20,778 bases of DNA from JACCTH01 sp050741915 (GCA_050741915.1 JBOGEX010000123.1:1-20778); one strand, 5' to 3'. Positions 1-7,509 are shown, numbered from the stretch's first letter. The notes: a model not told the origin generated them from the sequence alone. Translations and numbers: made by a program.

Positions 1-2
1 TC

Positions 3-449
3 GGTTTCTGGGGTATCCACGCCGAGCACATCACCCCGACCCATGCCATCGAAGTCGACGGGACCACGGTCTACGCCTGGTGCGCCTGGGACACCCTGTT
101 CATCACCGAGATCCTCGGCCGTCAGACCCAGGTCACCTCCACCGACCCCCAGCAGGGGACACCGATACGACTCACCGTCACCCCCGACGGGGTGACGGGC
201 CTCGAACCGCCGCAAGCGGTGGTGTCATTGCTCCTTCCCGAGGATGGCCTCACCGACGACGCCATCCAACGGTTCTGCCACAAGGTCCACTTCTTCAGCT
301 CACCGGACTCCGCCCGAGCCTGGATCGCCGGCCGGCCGGACATGTTCACCGTGACAGTCGACGAGGCCTTCGAGCTCGGGCGGGTCACCAACCGTCTCCG
401 GATGGGCAATGTCATCGAGGGAACTGACCGAAGAGCTGAGGCCGGCTGA
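3..449 (+). CDS. merB: Organomercurial (alkylmercury) lyase MerB, 5' end outside window
   Basis: The reading frame is open from the left edge and ends at a TGA at 447-449, giving the C-terminal 148 residues of a protein normally a little over 200 residues long. MerB cleaves the carbon-mercury bond of organomercurials in the cytoplasm, releasing Hg(II) and a hydrocarbon. The catalytic signature is visible. YAWCAWD supplies the first Cys (codon 81-83) and the Asp three residues later (codon 90-92). FCHKVHFF supplies the second Cys about 65 residues downstream, close to the spacing of Cys96/Asp99/Cys159 in plasmid R831b MerB. The next gene starts inside its stop codon (TGATG), so the two are probably translationally coupled. 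No merA or merR is visible, but the upstream side is cut off. Family assignment is strong; whether the enzyme accepts organomercury specifically is inferred from the motif. Confidence 0.9.
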   Translation, partial: GFWGIHAEHITPTHAIEVDGTTVYAWCAWDTLFITEILGRQTQVTSTDPQQGTPIRLTVTPDGVTGLEPPQAVVSLLLPEDGLTDDAIQRFCHKVHFFSSPDSARAWIAGRPDMFTVTVDEAFELGRVTNRLRMGNVIEGTDRRAEAG

Positions 450-757
450 TGGAGATCACCCTCCAATACTTCGACGGCTGCCCCAACTGGAAGACAACCG
501 CCGGTCACCTGTCCCGGCTCGTCGACGAAGGCTTGGACGCCACCATCGGCTCCGAGCTCATCGACACCCACGAGGCCGCAGTCGCCCGCGGCTTCCGAGG
601 CTCACCCACGGTCATCGTCGACGGAGTCGACCCCTTCGCCGACGAGGACACACCAGTCGGGCTGGCCTGCCGGGTGTACCGAACCGACAACGGCCCGGCC
701 GGCTCACCCTCACTCACCCAGCTCCGCCATGTCATCGAAGCGGCAAAGAGGGAGTGA
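449..757 (+). CDS. Small thioredoxin-like protein, merB partner
   Basis: This is a 102-residue protein whose ATG overlaps the merB stop codon. It begins MEITLQYFDGCPNW, a beta strand followed by a single-cysteine GCPNW active-site-like segment. It continues to a GSPTVIVDGVDPF stretch with the cis-proline typical of thioredoxin folds. Only one Cys sits in the CxxC position (C-P-N-W), so a classical dithiol exchange is unlikely; a second Cys lies near residue 75 (LACRVYR). Small proteins of this kind are common beside merB and are thought to handle thiol or metal delivery, but the exact role is not established. Likely cytoplasmic, as no signal or membrane segment is seen. Its stop overlaps the GTG that opens the broken rhodanese gene, so all three probably shared one transcript. 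Confidence 0.8.
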   Translation: MEITLQYFDGCPNWKTTAGHLSRLVDEGLDATIGSELIDTHEAAVARGFRGSPTVIVDGVDPFADEDTPVGLACRVYRTDNGPAGSPSLTQLRHVIEAAKRE

Positions 758-1531
758 ACGACGTGGTGACTGGCATCGACCGCATCCAACTGCTCCAACT
801 GGTCGAAGACGAGAACGCTCAGATCGTCGACGTCCTCCCCCAACCCGAGTTCCGAGGAGGCGCACATCCCTGGTGCAGTCAACATCCCGCTCAAACAGCT
901 CACCGCTGAAACGGTTGCGGTCCTCTCCCCCCACCGGCCGGTGATCGTCTACTGCCACGACGGGTTATGAGACATGTCCCCACGAGCCGCGTGCCGGCTC
1001 GAAGCACTCGGGTATGACCGGGTCTACGACTACGTCGACGGCATCGCCGACTGGAAAGCCGCCGGGCTGCCCATCGAAGGAACCGCCGATCCGAAGCAGC
1101 GGGTCGCCGACGCCACCAGATCCGACGTCCCCACCTGTCGGCCTGACGAGACCATCGGCGACATAAGGGCCAGGGTGGTCGACGGCGGCTGGGACGTATG
1201 CGTTGTCACAGACTGTGACGGCATGGCCATCGGCCGTATCCGCAGCCCGGGCTTCGACACAGACGCTGACCGTCTAGCAGTGGAGATCATGGAGCCCGGG
1301 CCCAGCACCGTTCGACCCGACGGGCTGCTCCAACCCCTCGTACAACGTATGCAGGAACGGGACGCTCCACATGTGTTCGTCACCACCCCGCAAGGCAAGT
1401 TGATCGGAATCCTCATCCGAGACGAAGCTGCCCGGCTGCTCGCCGGAGACCCACCACAACAGATCTGGCGAGACTGCGAATGCTGCCCGGGGGGATGGAC
1501 AAGCCAAGGAACCACGCGAGAAACTACTTGA
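754..1531 (+). pseudogene. Rhodanese-CBS domain protein, broken by a frameshift and an in-frame TGA (Sec alternative)
   Basis: A GTG at 754 overlaps the preceding stop. The first frame encodes a rhodanese start ending EFRGG. From about 860 the homologous sequence (AHIPGAVNIPL, then VIVYCHDGL) lies one frame further on, so about one extra base sits in the AGGAGG at 855-860. The shifted frame meets TGA at 968-970, five codons after the rhodanese Cys (codon 953-955). It then resumes DMSPRAACRLEALGY with the rest of the rhodanese fold (WKAAGLP). Two CBS motifs follow, about 1100-1450, each ending in a GxIxI-like strand, and the gene ends at 1531 after a Cys-rich DCECCPGG tail. Rhodaneses move sulfane sulfur and CBS pairs usually bind adenosyl ligands. 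The simplest reading is a pseudogene with two lesions. A recoded TGA (selenocysteine) is considered in the findings. Internal ATG 974 could still yield a CBS-only product of 185 residues. Confidence 0.75.
983..1001 (+). other. Perfect 7-bp hairpin just after the in-frame TGA
   Basis: CGAGCCG (983-989) pairs with CGGCTCG (995-1001) around the five-base loop CGTGC. The loop starts 19 bases after the TGA at 968-970 and has G in its second position. This geometry fits the published bacterial SECIS description (apical loop roughly 16-37 bases after the UGA, with a G in the first two loop bases). A short GC-rich hairpin is easily found by chance in such DNA, so this is suggestive only. Confidence 0.35.
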
Positions 1532-1616
1532 CCTCCGCAGACACCCGGCCGATCGCTTCCGTCGACGACTGTGTGGCCAAACTCCCCAGCGCCTCCACGC
1601 GCTCTAGCCTTTTGCC

Positions 1617-2405
1617 GTGTCCTACCCGGAGAGGATCGTTTGTATCACCGAGGAGCCCACCGAGGTCCTCTATGCCCTCGGTGAGGAACACCGAATCGTG
1701 GGGATAACCAACTTCACGGTCCGACCCAAACGTGCACGCAAGGAGAAACCACGCGTCTCCGCGTTCACATCGGCGCACATCGACCGCATCCTCGAACTGG
1801 AGCCCGACTTGGTCATCGGCTTCTCCGACATCCAGGCCGACATCGCCCGCGACCTGATCAAGGAAGGCGTCGAAGTCTGGATCAGCAACCACCGCTCCAT
1901 CGACGGGATCATCAGCTACGTCCGACGTCTCGGGGCGATGGTCGGGGTCACCGAGAAGGCTGACACCTACGCTAACGACCTAACGGCCCATGTCGAAAAG
2001 GTGCGGGCATCAGCGGACGCACTCCCCTACCGGCCCAAGGTCTACTTCGAGGAGTGGCACGACCCGATCATCACCGGCATCGGATGGGTGGCCGAGATCA
2101 TCCGCATCGCCGGCGGCGACGACGTCTTTCCCCAACTATCGACGGCCGCTCTCGCCAAGGACCGGATCATCGCCGACCCGAGCGTGGTCGCCGCCGCGGA
2201 ACCCGACGTGATCCTCGCCTCCTGGTGTGGCAAGAAGGTCCAGTTCGACCACATCTACGGACGCGAGGGATGGGAAGACGTGCCCGCCATCGCCAACCGC
2301 CAGGTCCACGAAATCGACTCCTCGATCATCCTCCAGCCGGGTCCCGCCGCTCTCACCGACGGAATAGACGAGATCCACCGGCTCATCCTCGAGGCGATCA
2401 GTTAG
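1617..2405 (+). CDS. BtuF-like periplasmic-binding-fold protein without signal peptide
   Basis: This is a 262-residue protein of the BtuF/FepB/FhuD binding-protein fold (COG0614 type). It opens SYPERIVCITEEPTEVLYALG, the usual first strand and helix. It contains LEPDLVIGFSDIQ and AEPDVILASWCGKK, the paired EPDxxL strands flanking the cleft, and ends with an EIHRLILEAIS helix. Proteins like this are often annotated as cobalamin-binding. The GTG at 1617 is the only workable start because TAG closes the frame at 1605-1607. The mature domain therefore starts at once, with no Sec or lipoprotein signal. The protein is either cytoplasmic or a domain that has lost its leader. No clear ribosome binding site precedes the GTG. 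It converges on cbiB and has no permease or ATPase next to it, unlike the complete btuFCD at 11961-14915. Substrate (corrinoid or iron chelate) cannot be told. Confidence 0.75.
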   Translation: MSYPERIVCITEEPTEVLYALGEEHRIVGITNFTVRPKRARKEKPRVSAFTSAHIDRILELEPDLVIGFSDIQADIARDLIKEGVEVWISNHRSIDGIISYVRRLGAMVGVTEKADTYANDLTAHVEKVRASADALPYRPKVYFEEWHDPIITGIGWVAEIIRIAGGDDVFPQLSTAALAKDRIIADPSVVAAAEPDVILASWCGKKVQFDHIYGREGWEDVPAIANRQVHEIDSSIILQPGPAALTDGIDEIHRLILEAIS

Positions 2406-2496
2406 CTGGACAACCTCATCCCTGCCCACCTACACCTGCGACCCTGGTAGGCAATTCGCCGTCGCCGGATATCAGCGGACTCCACACGGCCGGCCC

Positions 2497-3390
2497 TCAC
2501 CACTTGGCCGAGGCGATGGTGGCGGCTAGGACCCCGAGTCGGTTGGTGAGTTTGATCGCTTCACGCGCGTCGGTGGTAGTGGGGATTCGGGTCCCGCCCA
2601 GTGTTCCTCGGTCTTCGATTCGGTCGTCGTAGCGGTTAATCCCGCCGAGTTCGATGTCGAGGGCGGCTGCGACGGCGGCTTCGATGACCCCTCCGTTGGG
2701 TGACGGGTGTTTGGGTGCATCTTCTCTGACGGCCCGATGAATCTCGTGGGCACGGTGAGGTGCAAGCAGGGCGATACCGAGGGCGCCGATGCGGGCGGGC
2801 AGGTAGTTAGCGAGGTCGTCGAGACGAGCAGCTGCCCAGCCGAAGTTGTCGTATCGCTGGTTGCGGTGGCCGATCATGGCGTCGAGGGTGTTGATGGCGC
2901 GGTGGGCGAGGACTGCGGGTGCGCCGCCGATGGTGGCCCAGAAGATGGAGGCGATTACCGCATCATTGGTGTTCTCGGCGACCGATTCGATTACTGCGCG
3001 GAGGATCTCAGGCTCGGTGAGGTCGGCGGTCTCCCTTCCTACAAGTGTGGGGAGGCGTTGCCTGGCGGTGTCGAGATCGCCGTCTTCGACCGCGTCGATG
3101 ATCTTGGATGCTTCGTCGGCGAGCATCCGGCCGGCAACGCAGATCGCTACAGCGGCTGCTGTCGCGACGAGCCGACCGAGGATCTTGGTTGCCACCCTGC
3201 CCACTCCGACACCTATGGCAACTCCCACCGCGGTGTGGATGGCTCCGGCTGTCCGAGCGTCTCGGTAGGTGGTCTTCTCGAGGCGTTGCATGGTCTTCCC
3301 GAACCAGGCGACCGGGTGGTATCGGGTGGGGGGCTCGCCGAGCAGCTGGTCGGCCGCCCATCCGGCGGTGATGGCCAGCCCAGATCTCAT
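2497..3390 (-). CDS. cbiB: Adenosylcobinamide-phosphate synthase CbiB (CobD in the Pseudomonas naming)
   Basis: This 297-residue membrane protein joins aminopropanol (phosphate) to adenosylcobyric acid, giving adenosylcobinamide (phosphate). Family hallmarks seen are WAADQLLGEPPTRYHPVAWFG at the N-terminus, RAVIESVAENTNDAVIAS, FWATIGGAPAVLAHRAINTLD with GHRNQRYDNFGWAAARLDD, and HPSPNGGVIEAAVAAAL. Hydrophobic segments occur around residues 52-88, 150-165 and 200-210, fitting an inner-membrane enzyme. The ATG at 3390 overlaps the stop of the truncated cobQ (ATGA), so translation is probably coupled. It is the last gene of the minus-strand riboswitch operon. The longer open frame running upstream to 3978 is an out-of-frame reading of neighbouring genes. 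No second cbiB exists in the window, which may explain why this copy stayed intact. Confidence 0.93.
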   Translation of the reverse strand: MRSGLAITAGWAADQLLGEPPTRYHPVAWFGKTMQRLEKTTYRDARTAGAIHTAVGVAIGVGVGRVATKILGRLVATAAAVAICVAGRMLADEASKIIDAVEDGDLDTARQRLPTLVGRETADLTEPEILRAVIESVAENTNDAVIASIFWATIGGAPAVLAHRAINTLDAMIGHRNQRYDNFGWAAARLDDLANYLPARIGALGIALLAPHRAHEIHRAVREDAPKHPSPNGGVIEAAVAAALDIELGGINRYDDRIEDRGTLGGTRIPTTTDAREAIKLTNRLGVLAATIASAKW

Positions 3391-3647
3391 GGCTTGGCCA
3401 CTTCGAGGGGATGGTCGGTGTCGAGGTGGGCTTCGACGGCATCGGCGAGCAGGTCGAAGTCGAGGACGGGTTGGGGACGCTGGCCGGTGATTGCTTCGAG
3501 CTCGGGGAGCCCGTCGATCGCCACCGCGGTCTTTGTGGTCATCTTGCCCGGGTCCATGGTGGTGAACCAGCGCACCAGGCCGGTCACAAGCAGGCTTTTT
3601 CCGGCGTTGGAGGTACAACCCAGGATCATCAGGGGACGGAGGCTCAT
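3387..3647 (-). pseudogene. cobQ: CobQ (cobyric acid synthase) remnant with a large internal deletion
   Basis: The open frame encodes only 86 residues. It starts MSLRPLMILGCTSNAGKSLL, the CobQ N-terminal P-loop region, and after about 28 residues jumps to a C-terminal stretch (LEAITGQRP, FDLLADAVEAHLD). That stretch matches the last 50 or so residues of the complete CobQ at 17778-19172 (LAALTGHRP, FNLLADAVETHLD). About 380 residues are missing, including the rest of the synthetase domain and the glutamine amidotransferase domain with its Cys and His. The frame is preserved across the deletion, and the start and stop still overlap cobD and cbiB (ATGA both sides). The product cannot be an active cobyric acid synthase. 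It may be kept only because it carries the translational coupling between its neighbours. Confidence 0.88.
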
Positions 3648-4561
3648 CCCAGGACCCGGTCGATAGACTCCAGGAGCCGCTGCTGGCCGTGATCGTCGGG
3701 CACCGCGATCCGAGTGGTCGAGTCGAGCCCGAATGAGGTGCAGTCTCTGACCAAGACTCCGGTGGGGATGAGGAGGGAGCGAAGGTCGCCGTGCTCGACC
3801 AGCACCCAGCACGCATCGGTTTCATCCACAACCAGGCCGCGCCGGCGGAGCTGATAGGCAAGCTCTGCTCGTCGTTCGGCGATGGCCCGTTGCCAGGTGG
3901 GAAGGTCGGTTGCCGGCAGCAGGGCTTCGATGACGGCCGCGGCGAGCCCGTTGACAGCCCATCCCGGTTGGATGGCACGGAGGGCTTCGGCGGATTCGGG
4001 GTTGGGGGCGATGGCGTAGCCCGCCCTGAGGCCAGGGCACGCCCAGATCTTGGTCAATGAGCCCACCCGCCACGATGCCTCGTCGCCTCGGGTCCATGTG
4101 CCTGCGGCTAGGGGCCAAAATGCTTCGTCCCACATTCCAGCGGTTTCGGCCGGGCTGGCGAGTCGTCCCATTGGGTTGGATGGGTTCGACCGCCACCTGG
4201 GTGCTGTGGGGTCGAGGTTGCGCAGGTGGCGGGCATACAAGGCGAAGTCGGGTTGCTCGACCCAACCAGTCGGTTCCAGCTGGGCGATGAGTGCGATGGC
4301 CTCGGAGCTTCCGTTGGTCAGTACCAGCCTGGAGGGATCGACACCTATCGTCTCGGCGAGCGCCGAGGTGGCGCGGGTGGTATCGGGATATCTACTAAGA
4401 CGGTCCAAGGAGCGGGCAACCACACCCGCTACGTCGGGGGCCTCGGGGTTGAGGCTGGCGGATAGGTCGAGCACCTCCGATGGGCCGACGCCGAGGTAGG
4501 CGGCGACACGTTCGGCGTCGCCGCCATGGATCCCGGGAGCGGGAGGCGGGCCGCTGGTCAC
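3644..4561 (-). CDS. cobD: L-threonine-O-3-phosphate decarboxylase (CobD in Salmonella naming, CobC in Pseudomonas naming)
   Basis: This is a class I/II PLP-dependent aminotransferase-fold enzyme of about 305 residues that makes aminopropanol phosphate for the cobalamin lower-loop linker. Visible features counted from the GTG at 4561 are IHGGDAERVAAYLG near residue 11, LTNGSSEAIALIA near 81-93, NPSNPMG near 126-132, WDEAF near 144-148, and SLTKIWACPGLRAGY with the PLP lysine at about residue 171. It is shorter than the Salmonella enzyme, mainly between the NGSSEA and NPSNPMG motifs, so a compact form is likely. The start is uncertain: GTG 4561 lies just before the conserved HGGD region, whereas the frame stays open to 4627 inside the cobO remnant. 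Its stop overlaps the ATG of the truncated cobQ. It is the only copy of this function seen here. Confidence 0.88.
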   Translation of the reverse strand: MTSGPPPAPGIHGGDAERVAAYLGVGPSEVLDLSASLNPEAPDVAGVVARSLDRLSRYPDTTRATSALAETIGVDPSRLVLTNGSSEAIALIAQLEPTGWVEQPDFALYARHLRNLDPTAPRWRSNPSNPMGRLASPAETAGMWDEAFWPLAAGTWTRGDEASWRVGSLTKIWACPGLRAGYAIAPNPESAEALRAIQPGWAVNGLAAAVIEALLPATDLPTWQRAIAERRAELAYQLRRRGLVVDETDACWVLVEHGDLRSLLIPTGVLVRDCTSFGLDSTTRIAVPDDHGQQRLLESIDRVLG

Positions 4562-4574
4562 TCCTCGCCCCGCA

Positions 4575-4898
4575 TCAATAGTCGAATCCGTCCCGGAAAC
4601 CGGCCTGGTATGCGCGTTTGACCACACAAACCTCGGAGACGGTGTCGGCTACGTCGATCGGTTCCTTGTGCTGCGTTGCGGCCAGTACAGATAATGTTGA
4701 CGTGGCCGGGCCGGTTGCGGATGGTGTCGACCACGTCGGCGATGTCGACCCACTCCCCATTGATCGGGTAGGTGATCTCGTCGAGCACCACTGATCGTCT
4801 CCTGCCTGGATCAATTGCTCGGCCCGCTCCCAAGCAGCGTGGGCCTTGGCCGTGTCCTGGTCGAGGTCGTCCCAGGCTCCTGCCGACGACGTTGACAC
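4575..4898 (-). pseudogene. cobO: CobO/BtuR (corrinoid adenosyltransferase) remnant: N-terminus lost, two frameshifts
   Basis: Three pieces in different frames line up with the C-terminal half of the complete CobO at 14912-15484. First comes AWDDLDQDTAKAHAAWERA (complete copy: TWDSNDLNKDQAVAASAWEKA). After one shift comes VVLDEITYPINGEWVDIADV and VNIICTGRN. After another shift comes VADTVSEVCVVKRAYQAGF ending GFDY (complete copy: GIDY). Roughly the first 90 residues, including the GHGKGKST P-loop, are absent. The break lies only a few bases downstream of the methyltransferase stop at 4908, so a deletion has fused the two. No functional adenosyltransferase can be made from this segment. The complete cobO in the other operon makes it dispensable. 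Confidence 0.9.
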
Positions 4899-4907
4899 TG
4901 ACCAGAT

Positions 4908-6212
4908 TCACGTGGCGGTGTCGAGTCCTTTCTCTTTCAGCCTCTCTCGAATGTTGGGGTTGACGGAAGGTCGGAAGGGAAGCTCGACCACTCGGGCGGT
5001 GACGGGGTGACCGGGCGTGTCGACGTATTGGTCGGGGAGGCTTACTTGCAGCTTGGTGCCGATCGCCGTACGTTCGACCGGGACGAACCCCATTGCGATG
5101 TTGATTTGAAGTTCGGGCGAGTACCAGGGTGACGTGACATAGCCAATGGGCCGGTCGTCGTCGGGACCGGTGATGAGCCAGAAGTCCGGCGCATAGTCAT
5201 CGATCGGGTGTCCGCCGAGCTCGATTCCTACTAGTTGATGGGTGAACGGAGGCTTTCCTTCCTCGATCAAGGAGCGGATGGTTTCCAGGGCGTACTTACC
5301 GACGTAATCCCCGGGCTTGTTGCGCGGAACTTGATAGGCCAGGTTGACTTGGAATGGATTCGTTTCGAAATCCATGTCCTGACCCCAGGAGAGGATGCCA
5401 GCGGCGATGCGCCGATGGTGGGCTGGTGCGATGACAGCCAGCTGATGGCTTTGGCCCGCTTTCAGTACCTCCTCCCAGAGGTCTTCGGCGTGGAGGGTGG
5501 CGTCTCGCAGGTAGATCTCATACCCTTTCTCGCCCGAGAACCCGGTCTGGGAGATGACGACGTCGTGACCGGCGACTTGGCCCTCGAGGAGGCCATAGGA
5601 GGGAAGTTCGGCAACCTCTGGTCCAAGCAGGTCGATCATCAGTTGGAGTGATTTCGGTCCCTGAATTTGGAGCGGTGCTACGTCGATTTCGGAGATCTCG
5701 ACATCGAAATCCAGCCCGACGTTGACTCCTTGCAACCAGAACATTAGGTCGGAGTCGGAAATGCTGAACCAGAATTCGTCGTGGGCGAGGCGGAGCAGGA
5801 CCGGGTCGTTGAGGATGCCACCGGCCCGGTTGCAGACGATCACATACCTGGCTCGCATAGGTGCGACCCGGGTGGCATCCCTGGTGATCACATAGTCGAC
5901 GAAACGTTCTGCGTCGGGGCCTTTGACTTGGATCTGACGCTCGACCGCAACGTTCCACATGGTGACGTGGTTGACCAGGGCGTCGTATTCGGCCATCGCT
6001 CCTCCGTCTTTGGGGAGGACGTATCCGCGGGGGTGATACATCCTGTTGTAGACGGTGGCTCTCCAACATCCGGCCTTGACCGAGAGGTGCCAGTACGGCG
6101 ATTTCCTGACCCGGGTCGAGATCAGCAGTTCCACTGGTGTCGAGGCGGTCTGGCGCAGGTTGATAGGGACTGTTCGGTCGCGTTGATCAACCGAGTCTTG
6201 AAAGTTACGCAT
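4908..6212 (-). CDS. Folate-dependent demethylase/aminomethyltransferase of the GcvT-DmdA family
   Basis: This 434-residue cytoplasmic protein has the GcvT fold. MWNVAVERQIQVKGPDAERF, then RDATRVAPMRARYVIVCNRAGGILNDPV, WFSISDSDLMFWLQGV and SQTGFSGEKGYEIYL form the tetrahydrofolate-binding beta-barrel domain. A GcvT C-terminal domain follows (GYVTSPWYSPELQINIAMGFV). The pattern resembles DMSP demethylase DmdA and related O- or N-demethylases more than the glycine-cleavage T protein, and no gcvH or gcvP is near. These enzymes move a one-carbon group from a methylated donor to THF; the donor here is unknown. ATG 6212 is chosen because GGAGGG at 6219-6224 lies six bases upstream. It is the first gene after the minus-strand cobalamin riboswitch, so expression should fall when cobalamin is plentiful. 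An N-terminal stretch of about 60 residues precedes the conserved domain. Confidence 0.85.
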   Translation of the reverse strand: MRNFQDSVDQRDRTVPINLRQTASTPVELLISTRVRKSPYWHLSVKAGCWRATVYNRMYHPRGYVLPKDGGAMAEYDALVNHVTMWNVAVERQIQVKGPDAERFVDYVITRDATRVAPMRARYVIVCNRAGGILNDPVLLRLAHDEFWFSISDSDLMFWLQGVNVGLDFDVEISEIDVAPLQIQGPKSLQLMIDLLGPEVAELPSYGLLEGQVAGHDVVISQTGFSGEKGYEIYLRDATLHAEDLWEEVLKAGQSHQLAVIAPAHHRRIAAGILSWGQDMDFETNPFQVNLAYQVPRNKPGDYVGKYALETIRSLIEEGKPPFTHQLVGIELGGHPIDDYAPDFWLITGPDDDRPIGYVTSPWYSPELQINIAMGFVPVERTAIGTKLQVSLPDQYVDTPGHPVTARVVELPFRPSVNPNIRERLKEKGLDTAT

Positions 6213-6257
6213 GGCGTTCCCTCCGCTCTCCATCACTCGTGGATCGGTCAGTAACAC

Positions 6258-6397
6258 GCCGTAGTCGGTCTCCTGACTCCCAGGTAATGGCTCGCCCCAC
6301 CTTCCCAGACTTTCGTCCAGTGGCCTTTTGGGGTTCGCTAACCGGTCACAGTGGCGAGGACCGTGTCGGTTTTGCACCGACTTCCCGTCACTACAGC
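6258..6397 (-). promoter_or_regulatory. Cobalamin riboswitch upstream of the GcvT/DmdA-like operon
   Basis: On the minus strand, GCTGTAGT (6390-6397) pairs over eight positions with ACTACGGC (6258-6265), forming P1. Between them lie the B12-box core GGGAAGTCGGTGCAAAACC, GGTCCTCGCCACTGTGACC, a GGGAAGGTGGG element and GAGTCAGGAGACC near the 3' end. These are the conserved blocks of the Rfam cobalamin class. The aptamer ends 45 bases before the ATG at 6212. A short alternative pairing, GGCGT (6256-6260) with ACGCC (6213-6217) next to the start codon, could form the expression platform. It probably represses the whole minus-strand operon when adenosylcobalamin or another corrinoid binds. Confidence 0.92.
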
Positions 6398-6479
6398 TCT
6401 GGCGAGTGTAGACAGATAGCAAGCACCGGAGCCCACCTACACGCGGTAGAGATCCGCTCTAGTCTTCCAGTGCTGATTG
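6398..6479. promoter_or_regulatory. Short spacer between two divergent cobalamin riboswitches; should hold both promoters
   Basis: Only 82 bases separate the 5' ends of the two oppositely oriented aptamers. Promoters for both leaders must lie here or overlap the aptamer ends. A TANNNT-type -10 candidate for the plus strand is TAGTCT at 6460-6465. No convincing -35 box is seen on either strand, so the promoter calls are tentative. Confidence 0.4.
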
Positions 6480-6541
6480 GTGCCCGGTGGGTGGAGAGCT
6501 GACAGGGCTAGGAGGGAAACCGGTGCGAATCCGGTGCTGCC
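6480..6541 (+). promoter_or_regulatory. Cobalamin riboswitch, 5' half (separated from its 3' half at 9753-9866)
   Basis: GTGCCC at 6480-6485 is one strand of P1. It is followed by GGGAAACCGGTGCGAATCC and GGTGCTGCC, the 5' block of the B12 aptamer. The expected continuation CCCGCAACTGTGA is absent here; at 6542 the sequence turns into the end of a decayed transposase gene. The missing continuation is found at 9753. On its own this half cannot form the ligand pocket. Confidence 0.88.
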
Positions 6542-7509
6542 GGTATCGCCCAGGGCGGCGGTGTGCGGCTCGGGGGGAGGACATGGAGCCGCACCTGCTC
6601 CTCGGCCAGCATCTCCGACGGGGGCCGACCCGTCTCCCGGTGCGGCCTCTGGTTGACCGGGTCACAGAACCCCCGCAGGCCTCGACAGGCTCGGGGAACG
6701 ACCGATAGTCGACCACCAGGTTTCGAGGGAGGAACCAGGTTCCTCTTGGCGATCTTTACCGTCGCCTCCGAGCCACCCTTGGACTGGGGGTCGTAGGGGA
6801 CGCCGGATTCCACCTTGGCCCCGTAGTGCCGGCCCACCGCCACCATCACCGGGTGACGGACCGGGATCCCGCCACGTGCTCCACCGTCACTGTCTTCTCG
6901 TTGTCAGAAAGCAGATAGGTGGGGACGCCGCCCAGCCGACGCAGGGTGGCGTCGATGCACGCCCCCGGGTCCCCAACGTCTTGTCCCAGGTGGGCATCAC
7001 CACCCGGAGCCGGGACCAGGCCAGCCAGGCGCAGAAAAGGCAGGTGCCCGGCCGCCCACCACCGGACCCTTCCCCCAGTCGAACTGGAGCCACATGCCCG
7101 GCTCGGGCACGCAAGGCCGGTAGCGGCGGCGATGACCCGGCCCGATGGGACTCCTTGGCCTCGGCCACCGCCCTCCGGGTGGTCCTCTCATCGCCCGAGA
7201 ACCCCATCGCCTGGAGCTTTCGGTGAGCGACATTGGCGCGAATCGCCCCCATGGACCGCTCCACCCACTCTTCCACCTTCTCGAGGAAGGGTCGATGAGC
7301 CGGGGACGCCGAGACCGGGCCAAGGGGTTGATCCCCCCATCCCGCAAACCCACATACCGAGGAACCGTCTTGGGGTCACAGCCAGCCAGAGCCGCCGCCA
7401 AATGGGGGCAGCCCCTCAGATCGAACGATTCGAGAATCTGCATCATCTCCGTGTCAGACTTGGCGATGGTCTCTCCTCCGGGTGGCTCGACGAAGTCGCA
7501 TCGAGCCAA
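6542..7509 (-). pseudogene. istA: IS21-family transposase IstA, heavily frameshifted and cut at its C-terminus
   Basis: Fragments in alternating minus-strand frames rebuild an IstA-like protein. In order they are LESFDLRGCPHLAAALAGCD (helix-turn-helix), EEWVERSMGAIRANVAHRKL, then PEPGMWLQFDWGKGPVVGG with the first catalytic Asp. CLFCAWLAWSRLRVV and YLLSDNEKTVTVEH with the second Asp follow, and then YDPQSKGGSEATVKIAKR with the catalytic Glu. At least four frame changes are needed, so the gene is dead. The last recognisable residues (HTAALGDT when the frame is corrected) run exactly to 6542, where the riboswitch half begins. The C-terminal region and the partner ATPase gene istB are missing. 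Confidence 0.85.

Noticed and set aside
855..860. Programmed +1 frameshift at AGGAGG in the rhodanese gene
   Set aside because: A Shine-Dalgarno-like hexamer is present, but there is no slippery codon with an adjacent stop as in prfB, and such hexamers are common in GC-rich DNA. Kept only as a remark under the TGA finding.
3391..3978. Upstream extension of the cbiB frame giving a 493-residue protein
   Set aside because: The extension reads the cobQ remnant and cobD out of frame and has no family resemblance; ATG 3390 fits the CbiB N-terminus.
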